From Acidimicrobiia bacterium (GTDB taxonomy: Bacteria > Actinomycetota > Acidimicrobiia > IMCC26256 > JAGPDB01): a DNA stretch of 62,851 nt. A model generated the notes under the pieces. The model did no database searches. It was not told the origin of the DNA and saw nothing but the letters and a program-made list of their open reading frames with translations. Location: the NCBI GenBank assembly GCA_018057765.1, contig JAGPDB010000010.1, positions 1-62,851 of the forward strand, written 5' to 3'. Shown here in pieces: positions 43,619 through 52,974 of this stretch. The stretch's first letter is position 1. Each line of letters opens with the position of its first letter. The position numbers and the translations under genes were made by a program.

Positions 43619-46372
43619 GTGGCCAAAACCAAACAAGATATCAAACAAAATTACAAACAAGATTTCAAAAATAGTTTTAATAAAATATTTAGTCGACCTA
43701 TTCTTTTTTATAAAAGAAAAGCTAATTTATTAGATACTAACCCGATTGCTTTTGCGCTTCAATCGATAACAGCTTTTGGTGTATTTGGATGCGTTGTCAC
43801 AGTATTAGTAGCTGTACATCCAAATTTAATTTTACATGACAGTACGCCCACCGGTGGAGATATGGGTGCCCATGTGTGGTGGCCTGCTTATATGCGCGAC
43901 ATATTACTTCCAGCTGGAAGAATCTTCGGTTGGTCTATGGACTATTACGCAGGATTCCCGGTTGGGCAATATTATTTTCCTGTTCCTGCTGTGATGATTG
44001 CAATCCTGGATATTATCTTTCCATATAATGTTGCATTTAAAATTGTTGCTGTATCTGGTTCTGTTATTTTGCCTTTAGCTGCATATGTCTTGGGGCGTGC
44101 CATAAAAGCTTACCGTCCAATACCTATGTTGATGGCTTTTGCTGCGATGATTTTTTTGTTTTTTCAAGGCGATCCAAGGAGTTCTAGTCCATCGGTTAAT
44201 TCATTGTTAGACATCAAAGGTGCGGTTGGTAATCAAAGAATCATGGGTGGTCCATTAGTCTCAACTATGGCTGGCGAATTCTCCTTTTCGATATCGCTTT
44301 GTTTTGCATTGTTTTTCTTAGCAGCATTTTATACAATGATAAGAGATGGAAAATACCGAGTTACTACTGCGGTACTTTTAGCTCTTACTATAATGAGCCA
44401 TTTAGTTGTGGCGATATTTGTTGGTCTGGCAGCAATAGTATTTTGGGGATCATATTATATTTCTACAAAGGGTTTCAAAAAGGTATTTGGATATATGCTC
44501 TTGTTATGGATAGGTATTATTACCATGTCTATTGGAGCAATAGGTCGCTACTTTTTTGATCATAAGACTGACTGGCTTGTGTATCTAGTTTTTCTATCAT
44601 CATTTATTTTGCTTGTAGTTTTTATTTATGGTTACAAAAGACGAAAAGGTGCTAAAGAAATAATCAAGGATGGGTATCCTCTTGTTTTAGGATTATTACT
44701 TTCTAGTATTTGGTTTTTACCTTTATTGGCTAGGTTTTCTTATACTTCAAATATGAGATATACGAAAGTTACTAACGATCCAGCGACAAAAGTTAACGAA
44801 CTTTTTGAACTTTATATAACTCCGCGTTATATGTTTATAGCAGTATTTATACCAGTTGCCATTGGCTTTATCTTAAGTGCAACATTATTAAGAAAGCATA
44901 TAATCCCATTAATTTTGACCTCACTCATGATGGCAACGGTTTTTGCTCTATGGCCAGAAGGTCACGCCTGGAACTTAAGATTCTTACCATTTTGGTATTT
45001 ATGTATTTATTTCGTTGCAGCTGTAGGTATCGGAGAATTAATTAGGGTACCTGCAGAACTATTATCTTATTTTGGGCGTAAAACTAGAACTAAAATAATG
45101 TTCAAATTGTCAGGAATTTATCAGATCGTAATTTTAATCTTCATAATAGCCATGACACTTGTCTACATTGTAGGATTTGGTTCAAAAAGTATTGGTCCCG
45201 ATGGAGTAGATCACCGAGCAATTCAAGATAAGCGCGGTGCAGGTGTTGATTGGTCAAAATATAATTTTAACGGATACGAAAATCTTCCTGACTATAAAGA
45301 ATTCAAAGCTTTAATGGACACCATGGCTAAATTAGAACCAGGTCGCGCACTTTGGGAAACAACACAGAGCGGTTATGGGACAACTCTGGCTTTAATGTTG
45401 TTACCGTATTATACAAACCACCGTATTTCTTCAATGGAAGGTTTATACTTTGAGGCCAGTGGTACTACTGCATATCATTTTCTAAATGTTGCTGAAGTTT
45501 CAAAGCAATCTTCTAATCCAATGGCCTGGCCCAAATGCGAAAAGAATAAAGATCTTAGCCTTGTAGACCCTAATTGTATCGATCAGTATTATGGCAATAT
45601 TGCTGATTTTGATCGTGGTATTGATCATATGAAGCTTATGGGCGTGAGATACTATATGGCTTATAGCGAAGATACTAAAGAGTTAGCTAAAACAAACAAA
45701 AATTTGAAACTGGTTGCAGAAGTCCCAGATATGCCAGATGCCATAGACCAACAAACACTCGATTATTATAAGCAAAATAAATTACCATTACCTGATCCTA
45801 TTTATTCTGTACCTAATGGTTGGAAAATTTATGAGGTAGTTGGTTCTTCGGTTGTTGAACCATTAGCTATTGATCCAATAATTGTTTCTGATAAATCTGA
45901 TAAGTCCGACTGGGTTCAAAGTGGTAATAGGTGGTTATATGATTGGTGGAATTCCTATACCAAATACCCTGTATTCTTAGATCATGGACCATCAAACTTT
46001 AAAAAAATGACAGCTGATGATGCTTTAAAGGATGTATTATCTGCAAAAGAGCAAAAAACAGTTAGTAAAGTAAAAGTATCAAAAGTTCAATTGAAAAATG
46101 ATTCAATAAGTTTTGATGTTGATCAAATTGGTAAACCAGTTCTAGTGAAAGTATCTTATTACCCAACATTTCAGGTTAGTGGTGCAAAAGAAATATATCG
46201 TGCAAGTCCAAACTTTATGGTTGTGGTTCCAACCTCTAAACATGTAAAAATTCAAATAGAGCGAGATGCTATTGAATGGATATCAATTTTCTTATTCTTC
46301 CTAGCAGTATTTTTACTAGTTTTGATTAAAACAAAGAAACCTTTAATTTTTATAAAAAAAGCATTCAAATAA
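43619..46372 (+). CDS. Large polytopic membrane protein, GT-C glycosyltransferase-like
   Basis: Protein of 917 residues with GTG start. About a dozen hydrophobic segments (about 40-500) are followed by an outer-face domain (500-890) and one last helix (about 888-908). After the first helix, the loop HDSTPTGGDMGAHVWWPAYM carries an acidic residue where GT-C enzymes have their catalytic DD/DxD motif. Many Trp and Tyr residues line the loops (FGWSMDYYAGFPVGQYYFPV), as expected for a carbohydrate pocket. The gene precedes phosphomannomutase, so transfer of a polyprenyl-linked sugar is plausible. No family name can be given with confidence. Actinobacterial '6-pyruvoyl-tetrahydropterin synthase-related' membrane proteins have a similar architecture. 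Confidence 0.6.
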   Translation: MAKTKQDIKQNYKQDFKNSFNKIFSRPILFYKRKANLLDTNPIAFALQSITAFGVFGCVVTVLVAVHPNLILHDSTPTGGDMGAHVWWPAYMRDILLPAGRIFGWSMDYYAGFPVGQYYFPVPAVMIAILDIIFPYNVAFKIVAVSGSVILPLAAYVLGRAIKAYRPIPMLMAFAAMIFLFFQGDPRSSSPSVNSLLDIKGAVGNQRIMGGPLVSTMAGEFSFSISLCFALFFLAAFYTMIRDGKYRVTTAVLLALTIMSHLVVAIFVGLAAIVFWGSYYISTKGFKKVFGYMLLLWIGIITMSIGAIGRYFFDHKTDWLVYLVFLSSFILLVVFIYGYKRRKGAKEIIKDGYPLVLGLLLSSIWFLPLLARFSYTSNMRYTKVTNDPATKVNELFELYITPRYMFIAVFIPVAIGFILSATLLRKHIIPLILTSLMMATVFALWPEGHAWNLRFLPFWYLCIYFVAAVGIGELIRVPAELLSYFGRKTRTKIMFKLSGIYQIVILIFIIAMTLVYIVGFGSKSIGPDGVDHRAIQDKRGAGVDWSKYNFNGYENLPDYKEFKALMDTMAKLEPGRALWETTQSGYGTTLALMLLPYYTNHRISSMEGLYFEASGTTAYHFLNVAEVSKQSSNPMAWPKCEKNKDLSLVDPNCIDQYYGNIADFDRGIDHMKLMGVRYYMAYSEDTKELAKTNKNLKLVAEVPDMPDAIDQQTLDYYKQNKLPLPDPIYSVPNGWKIYEVVGSSVVEPLAIDPIIVSDKSDKSDWVQSGNRWLYDWWNSYTKYPVFLDHGPSNFKKMTADDALKDVLSAKEQKTVSKVKVSKVQLKNDSISFDVDQIGKPVLVKVSYYPTFQVSGAKEIYRASPNFMVVVPTSKHVKIQIERDAIEWISIFLFFLAVFLLVLIKTKKPLIFIKKAFK

Positions 46373-46424
46373 CCATTTTTCTTCAATTGCCATCGTTCGT
46401 TTAAGGCCAATTAGACTGATTGTA

Positions 46425-47789
46425 ATGAAATCTGAAGTAGATATAAAAGACAGTGTAAAAAAAGTATTTAAGGCATATGATGTTAGAGGTCTATTTCCAG
46501 GGGAATGGGATGATGATATTGCAAGACTTGCTGGAAATGCATTTGTTCAATATCTAAATGCGGAATCTATTGTTATTGGTCGAGATATGAGAAATTCATC
46601 TCCTGTATTAGCAAAAGCATTTTGTGAAGGCGCCATTATGGCTGGGGCAGAAGTATTTGACATTGGTCTTGCTTCAACAGACATGCTTTATTTTGCTAGT
46701 GGACATTTAAATATGCCAGGTGTCATGGTCACAGCATCGCATAACCCTGCTCAATATAACGGCTTAAAAATGTGCAGACAAATGGCAGCTCCAATTGGTG
46801 AAGACTCGGGGCTATCTCAAATTAAAGCCGCTGTTGAATCAGGTATTTTGGTACGTCATGAAATCCCTGGTGAACTAAAAGAAATCGATTTAGCTAATGA
46901 ATTTAGAGACCATTGTTTATCATTTATTAATCCAAAAACAATAGAAAACTTAAAAATTATTGCTGACACTGCAAATGGTATGGGTGGCTACGTTGTTCCG
47001 AAAGTTTTCGACAAACTTAATTGCAAAATTGAGATAATGTATGGTGAATTAGATGGTTCTTTCCCGAATCATCCAGCCGACCCTTTGCAAGCAGAGAATT
47101 TAAAAGACCTTCAAAACAGAGTTGTCGAAACCAGTTCTGATATTGGTTTAGCTTTTGATGGTGATGCAGATAGAGTATTTCTTGTCGACGACATGGGTCA
47201 AACTATGGGCGGCTATTTGACTGTTGCAATGGTTGCACAGTCATTACTAAAGAAATTTCCAGGAGAAACAATTGTTTATAATCTCATTTGTTCAAAAGCT
47301 GTCCCAGAGCTAATAGAAAAGTCCGGCGGTATTGCTCATCGTACACGTGTGGGTCATAGTTTTATAAAACAAGTCATGGCTGATACTGGCGCAATATTTG
47401 GTGGCGAGCATAGCGGACATTACTATTTCCGCGATAATTATTATGCAGACTCAGGATTGATAGCAGCACTTATGGTCCTTGAATTACTTGCTGAATCGGA
47501 AAAAAAACTTTCTGAATTGCGTAAAGAATTTGAACCATATTTTCAAAGTGGCGAGATAAATTCTGTTGTAAAATCTGTGCCAAAAAGTATCGAGAAGGTT
47601 ACTAAATATTTTTCTAAAAACGAAATCGATAATTTAGATGGGCTAACGATTAACGATGGAAATTGGTGGGCAAATATTCGTCCGAGCAATACTGAACCTC
47701 TTGTGCGGCTAAATGTAGAAGCGCATAGTGACGAACTTTGTCGAACAAAAACACGTGAGATTTTAGAGATTATACGAGGCGAACAGTGA
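46425..47789 (+). CDS. manB: Phosphomannomutase/phosphoglucomutase
   Basis: Alpha-D-phosphohexomutase of 454 residues interconverting mannose-6-P and mannose-1-P (or the glucose pair). All four family signatures are present: the phosphoserine loop TASHNP with Ser105, the metal loop DGDADR (245-250), the sugar-binding GGEHSGHYYFRDNYYADSG and the phosphate-binding RPSNTEP near the end. Together with the isomerase at 48083 it would supply mannose-1-phosphate. TAGACT lies seven bases before ATG. Its stop overlaps the next start as GTGA. Confidence 0.95.
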   Translation: MKSEVDIKDSVKKVFKAYDVRGLFPGEWDDDIARLAGNAFVQYLNAESIVIGRDMRNSSPVLAKAFCEGAIMAGAEVFDIGLASTDMLYFASGHLNMPGVMVTASHNPAQYNGLKMCRQMAAPIGEDSGLSQIKAAVESGILVRHEIPGELKEIDLANEFRDHCLSFINPKTIENLKIIADTANGMGGYVVPKVFDKLNCKIEIMYGELDGSFPNHPADPLQAENLKDLQNRVVETSSDIGLAFDGDADRVFLVDDMGQTMGGYLTVAMVAQSLLKKFPGETIVYNLICSKAVPELIEKSGGIAHRTRVGHSFIKQVMADTGAIFGGEHSGHYYFRDNYYADSGLIAALMVLELLAESEKKLSELRKEFEPYFQSGEINSVVKSVPKSIEKVTKYFSKNEIDNLDGLTINDGNWWANIRPSNTEPLVRLNVEAHSDELCRTKTREILEIIRGEQ

Positions 47790-48046
47790 GCGACCCGAAA
47801 TTGCTTACTTCAAATAAATTAGAAGATACTTTACTAGATATAATTGTATGTCCAATTGATAAACAGCCATTAATATATTCCTATATCGACGATATAAATA
47901 GTCCGATTCTGGCTAATATTAGAATTAATAGATATTACGAAATAAAAGATTCGATACCTATATTGTTAGAAGAAGAATCTATAGATATTAATAATAATGA
48001 AATAGAAATTTTGAAAAGGAACACTATCCGTACTACCGGAAAGTAA
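47786..48046 (+). CDS. Trm112-like small protein
   Basis: Protein of 86 residues starting at GTG 47786, overlapping the manB stop. The segment LEDTLLDIIVCPIDKQPLIY (about 12-31) and the later YYEIKDSIPILLEEE match the Trm112/YcaR (UPF0434) family, a small fold that partners methyltransferases. The usual zinc pair CPxC is reduced to a single cysteine (CPID). Its place between manB and the phosphosugar isomerase is conserved in actinobacteria, but its role there is not established. Confidence 0.7.
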   Translation: MSDPKLLTSNKLEDTLLDIIVCPIDKQPLIYSYIDDINSPILANIRINRYYEIKDSIPILLEEESIDINNNEIEILKRNTIRTTGK

Positions 48047-48082
48047 ATTAAAACAGCCAATAAGATTAGGGTAAAGGAAAAA

Positions 48083-49126
48083 ATGACTGAACAACAAATT
48101 ATAGATTCAATTGATTATTTTGGGATGGTAAAAGGTCTTCCAGAGCAGTTTATTACTGCATTAGCTTCAGCTGATAAAGTTGATGTTTCACCAATTGATT
48201 CATCAAAAATAAAAAATATAATCGTATTAGGGCTTGGTGGTTCAGGTGTTTCTGGCGATGTTGTACAAAGTGTTGTTAGTGATGAATGTTCAATTCCAGT
48301 AATTGTATCTAAGCACTATGAGTTACCAGCATTTGTTGATGAATCAACTTTAGTTATAGCTGCTAGTTATTCTGGCGATACAGAAGAAACTTTATCTGCA
48401 TTTTTACAGGCGCGCGAATGTGGTGCACAAATAATTTGTGTAAGTTCAGGCGGTAAATTAAAGGAATATGCACAGCAATCTGCTTCAATAGTATATTACC
48501 CAACTCAACAGAATCTACAACCTCGTGCTGCTTTAGGGGCTATGTCTTCACCAATCTTTACTGCTTTAGATAAATTAGGTATTTATAATGGTGGAATAGA
48601 AAAATGCCATCAGGCTGTATCTCAATTAGAAAAACGAAAACAAGAATGTCAAGACTATAACTCGTCTAATGTTGCAACTGATTTAGCAAAGAAAATCGGT
48701 TCAACTATTCCTATTTTTTATGGTGGAGATGCACTAGGTGCTGTTGCTGCATATCGTTTTAAATGTGAAGTTAACGAGATTGCTAAATCGCCTGCATATA
48801 ATCACTATTATCCAGAACTTTGTCATAATGAAATTGTTGGGTATGGTCAGCATGGAGATGTCACAAGGCAACTTTTGACACTTGTTGAATTACGCAATGA
48901 CTATGAACACCCGCAAACTATTCGTCGTTTTGAAATAACTAGAGACCTTATTCGAGAGACACTCGTGGATGTTTTAGAATTTAGAGCACAAGGTGATAAT
49001 AAATTTGCCCAGCTCTGTGATACCTTCTATGTAGCATCTTTTACTTCAGTATATATGGCTTTCGACGCTGGTGTTGATCCTGGACCTGTCGACATTATTT
49101 GGCAATTAAAAAATGCTCTAGCTTAA
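48083..49126 (+). CDS. SIS-domain phosphoglucose/phosphomannose isomerase
   Basis: Bifunctional-type sugar phosphate isomerase of 347 residues with two SIS domains. GGTAAAGGA precedes ATG 48083. The first domain has IIVLGLGGSGVSGDVVQS and the phosphate-binding AASYSGDTEETLSA. The C-terminal half carries the PGI/PMI-type segment NEIAKSPAYNHYYPELCHNE with the likely catalytic Glu and His. It should connect fructose-6-P with mannose-6-P and glucose-6-P, upstream of manB. It resembles the archaeal and actinobacterial bifunctional enzyme rather than cupin ManA. Confidence 0.88.
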   Translation: MTEQQIIDSIDYFGMVKGLPEQFITALASADKVDVSPIDSSKIKNIIVLGLGGSGVSGDVVQSVVSDECSIPVIVSKHYELPAFVDESTLVIAASYSGDTEETLSAFLQARECGAQIICVSSGGKLKEYAQQSASIVYYPTQQNLQPRAALGAMSSPIFTALDKLGIYNGGIEKCHQAVSQLEKRKQECQDYNSSNVATDLAKKIGSTIPIFYGGDALGAVAAYRFKCEVNEIAKSPAYNHYYPELCHNEIVGYGQHGDVTRQLLTLVELRNDYEHPQTIRRFEITRDLIRETLVDVLEFRAQGDNKFAQLCDTFYVASFTSVYMAFDAGVDPGPVDIIWQLKNALA

Positions 49127-49158
49127 TTTCCTGTTAAGGTTTAGTATTTTCAACTAAT

Positions 49159-49167
49159 TTATACACA
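49159..49167 (+). promoter_or_regulatory. DnaA-box match upstream of the RNA methyltransferase gene
   Basis: TTATACACA matches the DnaA consensus TTATNCACA. Single occurrence, so chance is possible. Confidence 0.25.
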
Positions 49168-49195
49168 TCAAAATAGGGATTAAAGAAAGTGAAAG

Positions 49196-49804
49196 ATGAC
49201 AAAAGATCCAGACGCTACCGGTGATTCATATTCGGAGTTTGATGATCCATCACGTTATGATATTTTCTTAAAGCGCGATGGGGACCCACGCAATGTAGTC
49301 GATAAATATAAAACAATGAAACTCGAATATATAATTGAGGATTTAGAAGCTAATCGCCAAGCATTACATGTAGCAGTGGAAAACTGGGAAAAAGATATTA
49401 ATCTTGGAACAATAACGCGTTCAGCGAATGCCTATAACGTTTCGGGTTTTCATATTGTTGGTGAAAAAAGGTTCAATCGCCGTGGGGCTATGGCAACATA
49501 TAGATATATCACAATGCATCATCATGAAACTGTTCAAGATTTAAGAGATTATTGTGATGAGAATGATTTAGTAATGATAGGTATTGATTGTATCGAAGGT
49601 TCAGTTCCCATTGAAGATGTTGATCTACCGTCTAACGCCATGTTGTTAATGGGAAATGAAGGCGTTGGTTTAACTGATGAGGCAGTAAAACTATGTGATG
49701 TTATTTACGAGATAACTATGTATGGTTCAACAAGGTCTCTTAATTCATCTGTTGCGGCTGGAATAGCTATGTTTCATTGGGCGCAATGTAATATAAAAAG
49801 ATAA
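49196..49804 (+). CDS. TrmH/SpoU-family RNA 2'-O-methyltransferase
   Basis: SPOUT methyltransferase of 202 residues. The three SpoU motifs are present: NLGTITRSANAYNVSGFHIVG (motif 1, with the catalytic arginine), LLMGNEGVGL (motif 2) and STRSLNSSVAAGIAMFHW (motif 3). It uses SAM to methylate ribose 2'-OH in tRNA or rRNA; the target cannot be told from sequence. The N-terminus is short with no extra RNA-binding domain. It starts at ATG 49196, about 70 bases after the isomerase. Confidence 0.88.
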   Translation: MTKDPDATGDSYSEFDDPSRYDIFLKRDGDPRNVVDKYKTMKLEYIIEDLEANRQALHVAVENWEKDINLGTITRSANAYNVSGFHIVGEKRFNRRGAMATYRYITMHHHETVQDLRDYCDENDLVMIGIDCIEGSVPIEDVDLPSNAMLLMGNEGVGLTDEAVKLCDVIYEITMYGSTRSLNSSVAAGIAMFHWAQCNIKR

Positions 49805-49857
49805 GGTATTAATCCTGCAATTCGCTTAAATTAGCGTTGAGTTTAAAAAGATCTGAA

Positions 49858-51321
49858 ATGAGAAATATGAATGAAATATTAATGGAAAATGATTATAAAG
49901 TTGCAGATTTATCTTTAGCCGATTTTGGTCGTAAAGAAATAGAGTTGGCAGAAATCGAAATGCCAGGACTAATGGCATTACGTGAAGAATATGGTCCAAG
50001 TCAGCCCCTTAAAGGTGCAAGGGTTGCAGGTTCATTGCATATGACAATACAAACAGCTGTGTTAATAGAAACTCTTATCGATCTTGGCGCACAAGTTCGG
50101 TGGGCGAGTTGCAATATTTTTTCTACACAAGACCATGCAGCTGCAGCTATTGTTGTAGGTCGTAGTGGATCAGTGGAGAAACCACAAGGTGCGCCGGTTT
50201 TTGCATGGAAGAATGAGACTTTAGAACAATATTGGGAATGCACACAAAGTATGTTGAATTTTGGTCCCGACTATGATGGGCCAACAATGATTCTTGATGA
50301 TGGTGGAGATGCGACTCTATTAGTTCATAAAGGTGCAAAGTTTGAAAAGGATGGATCTGTTCCTGCACCAAAAGATTCTGATAACCACGAATACAAATTG
50401 ATATTACAAACTATTTCTAAATCATTAGAGCAAGACCCAACTTTTTATACACGTTGTGCTTCAACTATTAAAGGAGTTAGCGAAGAAACCACTACGGGTG
50501 TGCATCGACTTTATCAAATGCATGATAGCAAAGAATTGATGTTTCCTGCTATAAATGTTAATGACTCTGTGACTAAATCAAAATTTGATAATTTATATGG
50601 TTGTCGTCATTCATTGATTGATGGGATATGTCGTGCTACTGATGTAATGTTGGCTGGTAAATTGGCTGTAATTTGTGGCTATGGTGATGTAGGAAAAGGT
50701 TGTGCGCAGGCCTTAAGAGGACAAGGTACTCGTGTTGTAATTACTGAGATCGACCCAATATGTGCATTACAAGCAGCAATGGAAGGTTATGAAGTTGTTT
50801 TACTCGAAGATGTCTTAACAGATGCTGATATTTTCATTACAGCTACAGGCAATACTTCAATTATTAATGAAAACCATATGTTTAAAATGAAGAATAATGC
50901 CATTGTAGGAAATATAGGCCACTTTGATAATGAAATAGACATGGCTGGTCTAATTGCTAATGAAGATATCAAAGAGAAGAATATTAAACCACAAGTGGAT
51001 CAATATGAATTTCCTGATGGCCACAATGTTATTGTTCTCGCTCAAGGACGTTTGCTGAATTTGGGCTGTGCTACTGGACATCCAAGTTTTGTGATGTCGT
51101 GTAGTTTTGCAAATCAAGTTCTTGCACAAATAGATTTATATAAAAATGAAGATAAATATGAAATTGGTGTTCACACTTTAAGCAAAGAGCTAGACGAGCA
51201 TGTTGCTAGGTTACACCTTGACAAATTAGGCGTTCGCTTAACTGAATTGAGTAATGAGCAAGCGGAATATCTAGGGATTAGTAAATCCGGTCCTTTTAAA
51301 CCTGATCACTATCGATATTAG
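49858..51321 (+). CDS. ahcY: Adenosylhomocysteinase
   Basis: S-adenosylhomocysteine hydrolase, about 487 residues from ATG 49858. A TTG at 49837 and ATGs at 49867 and 49882 are alternatives, and conservation begins at [17 protein letters not shown]. Substrate-domain motifs are [16 protein letters not shown] and [16 protein letters not shown]. The NAD site is [21 protein letters not shown], and the C-terminus closes with the dimer-contact KPDHYRY. It recycles SAH, the product of SAM methyltransferases such as PrmC and the SpoU protein here, to adenosine and homocysteine. The insertion of about 40 residues around [13 protein letters not shown] is the long bacterial type. Confidence 0.97.
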   Translation: MRNMNEILMENDYKVADLSLADFGRKEIELAEIEMPGLMALREEYGPSQPLKGARVAGSLHMTIQTAVLIETLIDLGAQVRWASCNIFSTQDHAAAAIVVGRSGSVEKPQGAPVFAWKNETLEQYWECTQSMLNFGPDYDGPTMILDDGGDATLLVHKGAKFEKDGSVPAPKDSDNHEYKLILQTISKSLEQDPTFYTRCASTIKGVSEETTTGVHRLYQMHDSKELMFPAINVNDSVTKSKFDNLYGCRHSLIDGICRATDVMLAGKLAVICGYGDVGKGCAQALRGQGTRVVITEIDPICALQAAMEGYEVVLLEDVLTDADIFITATGNTSIINENHMFKMKNNAIVGNIGHFDNEIDMAGLIANEDIKEKNIKPQVDQYEFPDGHNVIVLAQGRLLNLGCATGHPSFVMSCSFANQVLAQIDLYKNEDKYEIGVHTLSKELDEHVARLHLDKLGVRLTELSNEQAEYLGISKSGPFKPDHYRY

Positions 51322-51346
51322 TAATATATTTGTCACATGTTGATAT

Positions 51347-51352
51347 TAAATT
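51347..51352 (+). promoter_or_regulatory. -10 box of the comF-like gene, leaderless type
   Basis: TAAATT lies six bases before the ATG at 51359. Confidence 0.4.
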
Positions 51353-51358
51353 ATTGGC

Positions 51359-51898
51359 ATGTCTTCATTGAATATATCTATTAATAAATCGACACTGAAT
51401 TTAAAAAATTCTTACTTAGATACACATACATGGTTTTTAGATTACAATGATGTTAAATACCTATTATGGAATGCTAAATATAGACAAGAATTTTCCATTT
51501 ATAATAAGTTTATAAAAAAAATAGCAATACAATTGACTGACTTAGATAATGTCGATTTCATCACAAATGTTCCAACATCGAAACATCACATCACTAAGCG
51601 TGGTTTTGACCATGGAGAATATTTGGGAAGAACATTTTCAAAGAATTTAATGCTGACGTATAAAAATTTATTAATACCTGTACATGATATTGATCAAGTC
51701 CATAGTAGCGGTGACATGAGGCGAAAACTGCCTAGATATATGTGTAAAAAAAATATATATAATAAAAAAATATTAATCATAGATGATATTGCTACAACTA
51801 GAACTTCACTAAATAGGTGCGCTCAAGCACTAAAAGAAAAGGGTGCAAATCGAGTTGATGCTGTGACTATTGCCTTTCGACATTTGCAACATTATTAA
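51359..51898 (+). CDS. ComF-like phosphoribosyltransferase
   Basis: PRT-type I protein of 179 residues. The PRPP-binding motif LIIDDIATTRTSLNRCAQAL (about 140-159) and TNVPTSKHHITKRGFDHGE (the KRGFxH segment of ComF) are clear. The N-terminal zinc ribbon of classical ComF is missing. Location before hpf and secA is the normal place of comF in actinobacteria. It may act in DNA uptake or nucleotide salvage, and no competence genes are visible. Confidence 0.82.
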   Translation: MSSLNISINKSTLNLKNSYLDTHTWFLDYNDVKYLLWNAKYRQEFSIYNKFIKKIAIQLTDLDNVDFITNVPTSKHHITKRGFDHGEYLGRTFSKNLMLTYKNLLIPVHDIDQVHSSGDMRRKLPRYMCKKNIYNKKILIIDDIATTRTSLNRCAQALKEKGANRVDAVTIAFRHLQHY

Positions 51899-51911
51899 TG
51901 GATATTTTTAA

Positions 51912-51940
51912 TATAAAATTAAAAATTGATTAATTTTATA
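51912..51940. terminator. AT-only hairpin, weak terminator candidate
   Basis: TATAAAATTA (51912-51921) pairs with TAATTTTATA (51931-51940) in the gap after the comF-like gene. Its stability is low because the stem has no G-C pair. Confidence 0.3.
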
Positions 51941-52080
51941 TATCTATTTGCGCATTAAACGAAAGAATAGTTATATCACAACAGAGAAAATATATCCTAT
52001 TTAAGTAGTTTGTCTAAAATACCGATTAATAAATATGATGAAAATTAAAAATATTCTCAACAAAATGTACTGGGGTAGCC

Positions 52081-52299
52081 ATGAACAAAAATGAAATAGT
52101 ACAGAGTGAATTTACTGAACAAGAAGTTTACATGATAGCTGTTGAGACAGCTATCAGTACCTTATTCGAACAAGCTGATGACGATTCTAGGTATCACCAT
52201 AGTGCACTATCTTGTAAACAAAAGTTAAGAACTAGCAGTATAAAAGCAGATTCAAGTGATGTCGCGGAATCATTTTTAGGGTGGACAGTTGTTTTATAA
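52081..52299 (+). CDS. 72-residue acidic protein, unknown
   Basis: Small cytoplasmic protein beginning MNKNEIVQSEFTEQEVYMIA, with an acidic/serine-rich middle (EQADDDSRYHHSALSCKQK) and an end FLGWTVVL. There is no signal or membrane segment. It lies 44 bases before hpf in the same direction. The start ATG 52081 has only GGGG upstream. No family recognised. Confidence 0.5.
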   Translation: MNKNEIVQSEFTEQEVYMIAVETAISTLFEQADDDSRYHHSALSCKQKLRTSSIKADSSDVAESFLGWTVVL

Positions 52300-52342
52300 G
52301 TACTAACATTAGTTATAATTGTAAAAACAACAAGGAGAAAAT

Positions 52343-52915
52343 GTGGACATCACTATTCATGAAAAACATACGTCAGTTTCAGAAGAAATAAAAAATATTG
52401 CGATTACGAAACTAGAGAAAATAACTCGATTCGTACATGATGCTCATAAGTTAGAGGTTGATTTCATTGAACAGCCAGCAAAGAAAGCTACTCAACGTTT
52501 TGTTTGTGAAGTTACTGTTCACTGCAAGCGTAATGTATTAAAAGCTCATGCAGAATCAACGGAGATTGGTGATGCTTTAGATAGAGTTATTGATAAAGTT
52601 GAATCACAAGCAGCAAAACTAAAAGACAGAAGAGTAAAAAGATATCATCCTCGAAAAAGGGACCTAAAGACCAATGCTTTGGTGAATGATGACGATCTTG
52701 CAGCGAGAATATTTGCTACTGATCAAGTTGAGGAAGATGCAAAAGTCATAAAAGTAAAGAAACTTGAATTTAAACCTATGGAAGTTGGGGAAGCAAGTTT
52801 GCAAATGGATTTATTAGGTCATGACTTCTTTGTCTTCCAAAGTATAGATAGTGAAAAACTAAATGTACTATATCGCCGAAAAGACGGACATCTGGGTATC
52901 ATTGAACCTAGCTAG
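52343..52915 (+). CDS. hpf: Long-form ribosome hibernation promoting factor
   Basis: Ribosome-associated factor of 190 residues that dimerises 70S ribosomes in stationary phase. AAGGAG precedes GTG 52343. The N-terminal S30AE domain (1-100) has DITIHEKHTSVSEEIKNIAI and a KRNVLKAHAEST strand. The C-terminal dimerisation domain (about 130-188: KVKKLEFKPMEVGEASLQMD, FQSIDSEKLNVLYRRKDGHLG) makes it the long form. An overlapping ATG at 52341 is in another frame. In front of secA as in other actinobacteria. Confidence 0.94.
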   Translation: MDITIHEKHTSVSEEIKNIAITKLEKITRFVHDAHKLEVDFIEQPAKKATQRFVCEVTVHCKRNVLKAHAESTEIGDALDRVIDKVESQAAKLKDRRVKRYHPRKRDLKTNALVNDDDLAARIFATDQVEEDAKVIKVKKLEFKPMEVGEASLQMDLLGHDFFVFQSIDSEKLNVLYRRKDGHLGIIEPS

Positions 52916-52962
52916 GCTTAATTATTGCTTCAGAAAATACTCAATTTCTAATTAATAGCGTG

Positions 52963-52968
52963 TAACCT
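52963..52968 (+). promoter_or_regulatory. -10 box of secA, leaderless type
   Basis: TAACCT lies six bases before the GTG start of secA. Confidence 0.45.
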
Positions 52969-52974
52969 TTATGC

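Noticed and set aside
49805-49857. Possible SAM/SAH riboswitch upstream of ahcY
   Set aside because: Only about 50 bases are available and no conserved riboswitch core or strong hairpin is visible.
52036-52095. 19-codon mini frame (MMKIKN...) overlapping the start of the 72-residue gene
   Set aside because: No ribosome-binding site and no conserved feature; could be a leader peptide but nothing supports it.
52341-52343. ATG at 52341 as start of hpf
   Set aside because: It is in a different frame from the S30AE domain. The GTG at 52343 gives the correct N-terminus.
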